From contig NC_016132.3 in the NCBI RefSeq assembly GCF_000005505.3, positions 38,392,914 through 38,456,913 on the forward strand: DNA of 64,000 nt. Direction: 5' to 3'. The DNA comes from Brachypodium distachyon. Its lineage: Eukaryota; Streptophyta; Magnoliopsida; Poales; Poaceae. The notes beneath the pieces are model-generated. The model saw only the letters and a list, made by a program, of their open reading frames with translations, did no database searches and had not been told where the DNA came from. Shown here piece by piece: positions 56,060-64,000 of this stretch (its first letter is position 1; every line of letters begins with the position of its first letter). Made by a program: the position numbers and the translations under genes.

Positions 56060-57152
56060 AGAGCCTGTTTGATGCCGCTTCACTTCACAGGTTCACCACT
56101 GAAGTAGGTGAAGTTGTCCCAAACATCTTCAGCTTCATATGTTAGGTGAAGTGGAGCAGCACAACCCTCTAGTTCATTTTACTGGAGTCAAGAAATAGGT
56201 GTTTCACCTGCTCCACTTCAATGAGTTGGGGTAAAATTACCACCAATGCCACCAAGTTACCCCCAACTGACCACCATCGAGGTCCGATTTCTTTCCCGTT
56301 CTGTTCATCTACCCCCAACTGACCACCATCGAGGTCTGATTTTTTTCCGTTCTGTTCATCTTCCCCATGGCGGCTCTCCTCCTCCATCCCATCTCCGTCT
56401 AGCCCGTCCTCCTCCTCTGCCGTCGCATCTCCGGCGAGCCCACACTCCTTCTCCACCGACCCATTTACTCCACCAGTACAAAGCCGCCGCCGCTGCTCCC
56501 ATCTCAGGAGAGCCCACGCCCTCATCCTCCGTCGCATCTCCGGCGAGCCCGCGTTTTCCCTCCGCCTGCCACCGGTGTCGCAGCTCCGTTGTCGGGAGGG
56601 CGGGTCTCACACTCCCGCCGCGGGCGTCATCTTTTACTCCCGTCATGGTCGCAATCATCGTAGAGGGCGGCTGGGACAGTTGCAGCGCGGTGCTCAAGGC
56701 AGCGATACCCGGTCATGGCGCGGATGCAGCACACAGCTGCGGCTACCTGAGGTAGCGAGGGAGTCTGGAGCGGCTGCAGAGCGGTGCTCGAGGACGTTGT
56801 TGCTGCTCGTCCGGGGCTACTGCTGCTGCTCTCGATGGCTCGATCTACGCAGCCATGACACGGACGCAACTCGTGGCTGCTGCTGCTGCTCGTACGTCCA
56901 CAACGGTGGTGATACAATCAATCAATTGAATCCTTGGGCAAACTAATCGATCGATTCTTCTACTAGAGTGCACGAGTACAACGTTTCACTAATTTGGATC
57001 TGGACTTAATTTTCGATAAAGAAAAAAACTAATTTGGATCTGGAGCTAATTTGTGTGCCAAACACTTTTGTTATGTGAAGTGGAGTTGAAGTGGAGTGAA
57101 TTTTAGGAATGAAGTGGAGTTTAGGTGGAGTGAAGCCCTCCAAACACACCCT
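56060..57152. mobile_element. hAT-like or unclassified non-autonomous DNA transposon
   Basis: The 5' end AGAGCCTGTTTGATGCCGCTTCACTT... and the reverse complement of the 3' end AGGGTGTGTTTGGAGGGCTTCACTC... match over about 29 bases with mismatches. Subterminal GTGAAGTGGAG motifs recur in both halves. The 1093-bp interior has a GC-rich Pro/Ser-coding block (56240-56760) and a 52-bp tandem repeat, but no transposase. No target duplication was confirmed. Confidence 0.55.
56259..56362. repeat. 52-bp tandem repeat, two copies
   Basis: Unit ACCCCCAACTGACCACCATC continuing to GTTCTGTTCATCT at 56259-56310 is repeated at 56311-56362 with a few substitutions (GTCCGA to GTCTGA). Confidence 0.9.
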
Positions 57153-57932
57153 AAATGTCCTAAACCAGATTAACAAGCCATCCATTTCAATCAAATTTAC
57201 TGGACCATGTCAAGAAATTCAAATCCTCCCCTCTATAGTTCAGATCCAATGGCTAGCTTATTTATATGGGGATAATCCAAAAGATTTCAAAGCATTTCAT
57301 CACTGTACTGCCTGCCACTTCTCTGAACAAAATCGTGTGAGATTTTAGGGAAAGCAAACAAGGCGAGTGCGTATCTACAGAATCCGTCAAACGGACAAAC
57401 GTAAAAGGTAAAATTTTTGACATGACAAGAGGTCAAAAAAGATTCAAGAGAGGTCAGAGCAGTAAAGTTAAAAGAGAGAAGATATGATAAGATACGGGGG
57501 TACAGGGGTGCACGTGGGATTTTTGCTGCCGTGAGCTGTTCCTGTACAAGCAGGCTGTCGTCCAATACCACGTGGTGCGGGCCGGGCCGGGGCGGCCCAG
57601 TCATCCGTCGGTGGACGTCGTACCAACTTGTCCCCCGCCCGCCGTCTTTGTACCAGGTCTAGTTTTAGTCCGTCTCCCTTTTACGTGGGCCCCACTTTGT
57701 CAGAGCATTACTGGTATACTACTAGTGCTGCCCATTATTTGAACCCACCAAAGTACACCAACACATGTTCCGAGGAGTAAATTTAAAAAAAACAGCAACC
57801 GGTTCGTGGTGCATTTTCTGTAATTTAGTTTGTTCTGAACGATAATCAGAGACAAAAGAACTATAGTTGTTACCAAAAGAGATGGTTAAGAAGGTCACAA
57901 CTTGGAGTATACCTCAAAAGGAAATGGCAGTA

Positions 57933-58056
57933 CTTCCTCCGTCCAACAAAAGATGTTTCAAATTTATCAAAATTTGGATGTATCTACACATGACTTGGTA
58001 TACAGATGCATTTAAATTTTGTCAAATTTGAGACATACTTTGTTAGACGGAATAGG
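57933..58056. mobile_element. Stowaway-like MITE, diverged
   Basis: CTTCCTCCGTCCAACAAAAG to CTTTGTTAGACGGAATAG, about 124 bp, TA flanks. The interior carries ATGTATCTACAC as in the other copies. Confidence 0.75.
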
Positions 58057-58361
58057 TAGAAGAATTCTGATGCCAACCAAAAGAAGGAGGAAAAAGAAAA
58101 CGCCTGCTAAACTGTTAACACAAAAGCTTTTAATATTTTAATGTTATGAGTGCACGCCTTGCGTCCGTTTCGATGTGATGTGGCACACAATATTGATCCT
58201 ATGGGTCTAAATTTTATTTCTGATAAAGTTGAACGGAAACCTTTTTTGCAAAAAAGTTCGTTTAGGTCGAAATTGGTAGGTGCGTGCCAAGGTACTCAAA
58301 CCCCGCATGGGTCTTATGCTTGTAATTAAGACGTTCCTTTGGCATGTTTCAATAATATTAT

Positions 58362-58602
58362 CTTCGTTCCTAAATATAAGCAATATAATTTTATCCTAAA
58401 TCAAATTTCTTCGACTTTGACCAAATTGTAGAAAATCTTATCAACATTTAGAACTCCAAACTAGTTTTATTAAATATGTCATTATATATGATTTCATAAC
58501 ATACTCAATTGATATTGTAAATATTACTAGATTTCTCTATAACTTTGGTCAAACTTGAAACTTAGAACAAACATAAGACTTCTTGTATGTGGGAACAGAG
58601 AG
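58362..58602. mobile_element. Long Stowaway-type MITE
   Basis: Starts CTTCGTTCCTAAATATAAGC and ends CTTGTATGTGGGAACAGAG; the end in reverse gives CTCTGTTCCCACATACAAG. About 240 bp with the CTTTGACCAAATT and TTTGGTCAAA arms usual for this subfamily. Confidence 0.7.
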
Positions 58603-60546
58603 ACGGTGTTGATTACCTCAAAATTGATTGCATCAAAAAACGCATTCCGATTTACTAGGTATCCTCATACGGCTGAACATAACTAATTGTAATCAAGATT
58701 TAATCTTAGAAAACACGTACATTATATATCCGTGACGGAGGAATATCACTGCTACGCAACAATGTCTAATTCTACCATTCCAAGACACGATAGTAACACC
58801 GAGTTTATTGTGTTCCACTTTTTATTTGCAAAATAAAAATACTGACACTTTTTCACTAGAGTTCGCAAAAGCCAATAGACCGTACAAAAAAGAGAGCAAT
58901 TATATCAACTTCCTCGTCGATGCACCTTGCGCGCACGATGCGACGCTGTGACCACGAGAGGTTAACTAATTAGCCATATGCTTAGCCTTAAAACGACAAT
59001 CACCAATTGTTAACTCACTCACACGGAGTGCTTTACAAGGGAAGCTTCCATTTCAGCCCTGGCATCAAGGTCACAGAAGAAGACCACCAGCGGCGGCACA
59101 AGGTAAAGCAGATGGTTTCAAGAACCCTTTTTGTGGTTAGACCAACTTAGCTTCAAGATAAACTCAAAGACTAAAAAAAAGAGAGCATCTAGAACTAGAA
59201 TATCCTCTAGGAGAAACAATGTCACTTTCAACCCCAGCCAATCTGGATATACATGCATGCCCCCATTCATTATTGAGTAACCGCGTTCAGTGAAAAGTGA
59301 CGACATAGTAGTATCCAGTTAAGTTTTTGCTAGGTGATTTTTTCTATGAAGAAGAGAGGGTTGTTGGTCAATGGTCCATCTAATCCTCTGTTCATCCCAA
59401 GCCAAAACAGCTGTTTGTGTTTGTTCTCTGCTGGTTTTGAGGCGATTTTATATGTGGGAGGACAAGAAAAAATATCAAATGGCTGGCAGTGGCACTTGGC
59501 AGATGCTTCACGTTTCTTGGCTTGGATTGGCTGGGCGTCTTTCCTGCCATCTTCTTTGGACTTTGGTCCATCTAATGGAGGATATGGATTGCATTTGAAA
59601 CATGTAATCGGTGGGCAAATTTGGTATTTCTTGAATAGATTAATTTTAGGAGGGCTTTAATGACCAGAAAGGACGAGCTGGGCGCCTGTATGCGTGAACG
59701 CGTCACCGTCACAGCTCTTTTTTTTTTGTCCGCGTCGTTTCGGCCAATCAATGGGTTGCTTTGCTAGTTTGCTTCCTGTGCTGTCTTTGTGTTTTTTGCC
59801 CTTCTTAAATTTTGAAATTGCTCAGCTGGTATGTAATAGTACAATTTTGTAATCTCCGATACATTGTATGTAGACGTGATACACATGTATATAGACAAAG
59901 CCACGGCAATTAATTTGGATATGAGGGTAGTAAAGTTATTCCTTTTTCTTGCTTGGTTTGCAAGGCTTGTTACCTATTTTTTTACTTTTTTTTGTTATTT
60001 CTAAGAAATCGAGATAGCTATTTCTAAATCATGTTTTAAGGACCGTTTGATCAAAATTCAATATTTTTGTATATGTAAAAATGATCAGAGATTTCGAGAG
60101 TAGCTACCTAGATTGAGTCACGGTTACCCTTTGATTGAGCCAAGTCGATCTAATAACAATGACGGTCATAATTTGTCGGAGATGCCACCCTTTCACCGGA
60201 TGCTCGATCAATCTCGGTAAATACATGTGATAACGTATTACTCGAATCAGGATAACTGTGTGCCTTATGCTTGGATGCCAAAATACCCCGCATCAAATAA
60301 GCGTCGCATGGTCGGCGGAAACAGTAGAATTGTTGTGTAACTAGCGAGCCGCGGTATTTACCTGGTGCAAAATATCCAATTTTTTGTCAAAATGGAAATA
60401 TCCCCTTTGCCGGGTGTAGAATTGCAAAACTGTAAAAGATATCTAATTAAAAGTTACTAAAAGAATAGGCCATGACAGGCTGTCCTCATGAAAATGCCAC
60501 CCACCTTCCTCGTTTCACAAATTCCCGAATTGCCCCCCGCTCCACT

Positions 60547-60554
60547 TATAAATA
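60547..60554 (+). promoter_or_regulatory. TATA box of the bZIP gene
   Basis: TATAAATA about 550 bases upstream of the bZIP start, placing transcription start near 60580 and giving a leader of roughly 520 nt, long enough to hold the uORFs described below. Confidence 0.7.
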
Positions 60555-60603
60555 AGGCCCTCCCACGGCCAAGCTAAACCTTCCCCATCTCCTCTACCTG
60601 CTT

Positions 60604-60852
60604 ATGCATTAGAGCCACCGGAGTTGTCCTCATTTGGCAGCTAAGTTCTCCTTTCCCAATCTTTTCGTTTCATTTCGGTCCTTGTAGTTCCGTTTCATTT
60701 CCAGTCTACTCCTCGTTCTCTTGCAACCAAGCCCCTGAGCTCTGTCCAATTCTAGTCTCCGCTCCTTCTTCTTCCTCCTGGGAGGAGTCCGCAGATCTGG
60801 TCTAAGATAGAGAACCGTAGCTTCGCCCATGTTTACCTACCCCTTCCTCTGA
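60604..60852 (+). promoter_or_regulatory. Two minimal uORFs in the bZIP leader
   Basis: ATG CAT TAG at 60604-60612 (2 codons) and MFTYPFL at 60829-60852 (7 codons) precede the conserved uORF. S1-group bZIP leaders usually carry several small uORFs. Confidence 0.6.
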
Positions 60853-60868
60853 CGGCTGCCGTCCTCCG

Positions 60869-60943
60869 ATGAAGCTGCGCGTCCGCTGCCGCTCCCACTC
60901 CTTCTCCGTCGCTTTCCTCTACTGGTTCTACGACTTCTCATGA
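60869..60943 (+). promoter_or_regulatory. Sucrose-control peptide uORF (SC-uORF) of an S1 bZIP
   Basis: ATG at 60869 encodes MKLRVRCRSHSFSVAFLYWF then YDFS and stop, 24 residues. The HSFSVAFLYWFYDFS core matches the conserved uORF peptide of group S1 bZIP mRNAs (Arabidopsis bZIP11/ATB2 type), which stalls ribosomes at high sucrose and represses translation of the main frame. It lies in the leader, 161 bases before the bZIP ATG. Identification is from the peptide itself together with the downstream bZIP. Confidence 0.93.
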
Positions 60944-60999
60944 ACTCTTCGCCCCTCGGGAACACGCCGCATCCTTCGATCCAGTCTCTAGTTGATTAG
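60940..60999 (+). promoter_or_regulatory. uORF overlapping the SC-uORF stop
   Basis: ATG at 60940 shares ATGA with the SC-uORF stop codon and encodes MNSSPLGNTPHPSIQSLVD (19 residues), ending at 60999. The overlap could allow reinitiation; function is unknown. Confidence 0.5.
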
Positions 61000-61104
61000 A
61001 TCTCGCTTTCTTTCTCTCTAGTTTTTTTGAATCCTCTTCCTCCCACCAACAAAAAAAGAGATCCCGCCTGGTTCCTGAGCCAAGTTTCTCTGAGAAATCC
61101 GACC

Positions 61105-61557
61105 ATGTCGCGCCGGAGCTCCAGCCCGGAGAGCAACATCGATGGCGGCAGCGGCAGCGGGTCCGCCGGCGACGAGCGGAAGCGCAAGAGGATGCTGTCG
61201 AACAGGGAGTCGGCGAGGCGGTCCCGCGCGCGCAAGCAGCAGCGCGTGGAGGAGCTCATCGCCGAGGCCAGCCGCCTCCAGGCCGAGAACGCGCGCGTGG
61301 AGGCCCAGGTCGGCGCCTACGCCGCCGAGCTGAGCAAGGTGGACGGCGAGAACGCCGTGCTCCGGGCGCGCCACGGCGAGCTCGCCGGGCGGCTGCAGGC
61401 GCTCAGCGGCGTCCTGGAGATCTTCCAGGTCGCCGGCGCCCCCGTCGACATCCCGGAGATCCCCGACCCGCTGCTCCGCCCGTGGCAGTCCCCCTTCGCG
61501 CCGCAGCTCATCCCCGCCACCGCCGCCGGCGCCATGGCCGACGCCTTCCAGTTCTGA
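61105..61557 (+). CDS. S1-group bZIP transcription factor (ocs-element-binding type)
   Basis: Intronless CDS of 150 residues. After a Ser/Gly-rich head comes the basic region ERKRKRMLSNRESARRSRAR with the invariant N-x7-R (Asn33 to Arg41), then a zipper with heptad hydrophobics (LIAEASRL, VEAQVGAYAAEL, VDGENAVLRARHGEL, LAGRLQAL). Short length, single exon and the QVGAYAAEL zipper are typical of group S bZIPs, which bind ACGT/ocs elements, often as heterodimers with group C partners, and act in sugar and stress signalling. An upstream ATG-less extension of the frame (from 61027) is open but lacks an initiator. Start chosen at ATG 61105, in context ACCATGTCG. The conserved SC-uORF in the leader confirms the S1 assignment. 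3' UTR signals follow from 61558. Confidence 0.95.
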   Translation: MSRRSSSPESNIDGGSGSGSAGDERKRKRMLSNRESARRSRARKQQRVEELIAEASRLQAENARVEAQVGAYAAELSKVDGENAVLRARHGELAGRLQALSGVLEIFQVAGAPVDIPEIPDPLLRPWQSPFAPQLIPATAAGAMADAFQF

Positions 61558-62422
61558 GATTCCCCCCAAGACAAGACATAGCCTTATGCCATGGCATTGC
61601 CATGGATCATGATGGGGTTTGCTGATTACTGTTACTGCTGCTGCTGAAGAAGAAGAGTACTGCTAGTCTACTGCTATTAGCTTGTGTTGGTTAATGTTTA
61701 ATTATGGTTTGATTCATGTCGCTTGTGGTAATTCTAGAGCATTATTAGTAAGTGTTTTGTGATTGTAATCTTGCCTCTGATGCCATGTGCTCCTACCAAG
61801 AAATTTCCTATGGATGGATAAGAACAAATGTGACTCATGTGTGTGGATGGGGCACATGGATAATGGCTTGAGATGATTTGTAATAATATCTTGACATTGG
61901 AACCTTTATATGTTTGCATTATCAACTTTGTGTTGCATTCGCAAGCCTATGATTATGATTGAATTGTATGAGATGGTTCCAGATTAATTGGCGATTCTGA
62001 CCGAATTCTGCTATCAAAAGCATGATCACAGAAATGCCTCTATTTGCTAAAATTAGCTTAGACTGGTTAATTATCCCCTGTTTACAAAAGTTTTGACACG
62101 ATGCACAGGAAATTGCTCAAAAGGAATAAAAACAAGGCAACAAACTTGCATACATCCTTAGGTTTGACACTTATCATCTTCTACACGACTTTGCACGATT
62201 GGAGATTAGCAAATATTACCCCTTTCATGGAAGATGTCGGGTTCACCAGTAATGCAAAACTAGGCTAAACCTTAGCTCCAGTCTCCAGTGTGTTCTCTGT
62301 TCTGGTTTCGGTGTCTCTTACTTGTAACCTCTTGGATTATTTTCAACCGTCTTTGGAGATAAATAGCTCGTAAATAAAAACCAGTTGAGTAAGAAATCCA
62401 GTTCGCAAGGATTAATTCATAT

Positions 62423-62534
62423 TCCCTCCTATCCTGAATTGTTGTCGAAATATTACATGTATTTAGACGCTTTTTAAGAATAGATACATTCATATTTGGG
62501 CAAATTTGAGACAAGAATTTAGGATCGGAGGGAG
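62423..62534. mobile_element. Stowaway MITE
   Basis: TTCCCTCCTATCCTGAATTG to TTTAGGATCGGAGGGAG, about 112 bp, TA flanks; the interior is close to the copy at 50853-50965. Confidence 0.88.
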
Positions 62535-62734
62535 TAATTAGTAAGATTATCCATTGCATCCACTTCAGCTTCTGAATCCGGAGGAAATTGTTGTGGTATA
62601 GGTACAGCCATAATTTATAAACATCTGTTGAGCATTGGTGACTACAAATGCATCCACGATATTATATACAGTATCTGATTAAAAAGGAGAGGGATTGGGA
62701 TTTGGGAACGGTACATTGATAAGAAGAAACAGTA

Positions 62735-62843
62735 CTGCTCCCATATTAAGTGACTTTTTTACGTGTCTCTAGACGCTTTTTAGACATAAATACATCTCTA
62801 TTTGAGTAAATTTGAGTCACTTATTAATATGGGACTGAGAGAG
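62735..62843. mobile_element. Stowaway MITE
   Basis: CTGCTCCCATATTAAGTGAC to AATATGGGACTGAGAGAG, about 109 bp, TA flanks; slightly degenerate ends. Confidence 0.82.
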
Positions 62844-63472
62844 TATGTTGCATTTTTTTCAGAAAACTTCAACATTCCAATTAAGATGGGCTCAGAAACG
62901 AGACTCTTTATACAGTTCAGGCTAGATTCTAGCTGGGCTAAGAACCCAACTTGATCTTTAATCTATGTTGCTCCGGCTGATGATTGACATGAACCGTATC
63001 ATCATTCATCAACAGTAGATGCAAAGCAGAGGACGGCAGCTTCAGTCTTAAAATTCAGCTCATGCACATCCTGAGCCGTCACACCAACTCATTTTTTTTC
63101 CTCTTGTCAACTTTGTGGCAAATTTTGCAACAGCATGCAAAGACAGTGACATACCCTTCCTTCCTATCCAGAATGATTGAACTGGGCAATCGCTACAGAT
63201 ACAACAAATTTGATTAATGTTATTTGCAGTAGCTTCAGAAAAGATTTTACATGTAACCTCAGTTCTGTCCTGTTACAGCGCACATATACACAACAACAGT
63301 TTCCACAAAATGGTCATGAGGCTATTCATCCATTTGATTGATTGATTAATTCATCTTTAGTATCTTGATCTTATCCCTTACTACTAATCACAGCCACCGT
63401 GTCTGCCTGCTTAAAACTTAAAAGTGCCAGTAAACTTTACGCCAGCCAGCTGAAAATGAGAGAGATATCATC

Positions 63473-64000
63473 TCATGGCCCGATGGTGCCCGTGTCGAAG
63501 TACAATGTCGTCCCGGAGGATGACCCCCCTCCTCCGTTGACGCCCTCCATGAGCGCGAACCGCATGTCCTCCGAAGGCTTCCAGTGTCTCTTCCTCTGGT
63601 TGATGAACCAGTTGTTGATCTGCTTCGGGTCGAGGCCCGTCATCGCCGCAAGCCTCACCTTATCATCTTCCTGCAAACATCGCCACACCGATCATGACCG
63701 GATATCACTTTTCAGAGTAGGAGTTGGACATTTTGAATGCCGAAGGAAGAAAAGCGCGACTTAGGTGTTTACCGTAGGGTAAGGCCAGCGGTAGTGTGTG
63801 TTCCACCAGTCCATGAGAGCTAGCCGGGCATCCTTGGGCAGCTTCCCTTTCTTCCTCTTCTTCAGGAACTCGGACCGGAGGCGGCTGAGGCAGCCGCTGT
63901 ACTTCTTGAGCAGCATCTCCTTGAGCTCATGATCAGCCAACCGGGAGGTGTGCTCTTGCATGCCCGCCTCGGATGCGTCGCCGTCTCCTGAGCACGGCTC
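63473..64000 (-). CDS. Class I KNOX homeobox protein, C-terminal part, 5' end beyond the window
   Basis: Two exons: 64000-63773 (open at the window edge) and 63670-63473. The protein fragment starts [13 protein letters not shown], then the ELK domain ([34 protein letters not shown]) and a TALE homeodomain with the three-residue insertion: [51 protein letters not shown]. It ends MRFALMEGV, a Gly/Ser stretch and [11 protein letters not shown]. The homeodomain intron falls at the usual place (PYPT|EDDK). Class I KNOX factors keep meristem cells undifferentiated. From memory the C-terminal tail resembles rice OSH71/OSH6 and maize lg3/lg4 more than OSH1/kn1, but I could not check this. Confidence 0.94.

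Larger units (their letters stand above)
57153..60546. other. Spacer with two MITEs
   Basis: No gene supported over 3.4 kb apart from the MITEs listed. The plus-strand frame 59334-59660 (KKRGLLVNGP, then Trp-rich) matches no family I know. The region nearest 60547 is the promoter of the bZIP gene. Confidence 0.5.
61558..63472. other. bZIP 3' UTR and spacer to the KNOX gene
   Basis: Convergent-gene spacer. Two Stowaway MITEs (62423-62534, 62735-62843) are the only recognised features; the minus-strand frame at 62272-62559 spans one of them and is not a gene. Confidence 0.6.

Noticed and set aside
59334..59660. 108-codon plus-strand frame
   Set aside because: Trp/Gly-rich but unlike any family known to me; intergenic with MITEs nearby.
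1..64000. tRNA, rRNA, CRISPR arrays, bacterial operons
   Set aside because: None seen; spliced genes and plant repeats show this is plant nuclear DNA.

Overview
This is nuclear DNA from a grass, most likely a Pooideae (wheat/barley/oat/Brachypodium group). The evidence is GC-rich first exons, short plant-type introns with GT-AG borders, many Stowaway MITEs, a BARE/Angela-like Copia solo LTR, CTAG-ending Helitrons, and wall-associated-kinase and DUF6598 genes typical of grasses. No rRNA or tRNA gene, CRISPR array, bacterial operon or replication origin is visible.

Left part (1-24 kb): an ATP23 mitochondrial protease gene runs off the left edge (- strand). A LINE-littered spacer follows. Next come a broken wall-associated-kinase ectodomain gene (6.4-7.8 kb) ending beside a Helitron, and a second wall-associated kinase with its kinase domain (11.0-13.6 kb). 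The complete six-exon gene for mitochondrial initiation factor IF-2 lies at 14.8-20.0 kb (-). After it are a decayed ubiquitin-L40 fusion (21.0-21.6 kb, -) and a twice-frameshifted DUF6598 gene (22.9-24.1 kb, -).

Middle part (26-45 kb) is a compact housekeeping island: the vacuolar zinc transporter MTP1 (-), glutamate-cysteine ligase GSH1 (+, 15 coding exons with a Helitron in one intron), acetylornithine aminotransferase (+), and a secreted GH9 endoglucanase (-). The last two are convergent, and a tandem duplication between them carries a relic of the GH9 3' end. MTP1 (zinc sequestration) and GSH1 (glutathione, the phytochelatin precursor) both bear on metal homeostasis, but I see no sign that they are co-regulated.

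Right part (45-64 kb): a - strand gene whose exons join in frame into two kinase domains. The first is a WAK/LRK-like non-RD kinase. The second is PTI1-like, with the catalytic Asp lost and one frameshift. This is the architecture of the tandem kinase proteins known as Triticeae disease-resistance genes, and it is the most interesting object in the window. A solo LTR and MITE-rich spacer follow, then an S1-group bZIP gene whose leader encodes the sucrose-control uORF peptide. The 3' end of a class I KNOX homeobox gene runs off the right edge (-).

From memory only, rice carries MTP1, GSH1 and the KNOX gene OSH71 close together on the short arm of chromosome 5, so this block is probably collinear with that region. 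Several non-housekeeping genes carry single-base frameshifts; these could be real decay or base-calling errors and should be checked first.
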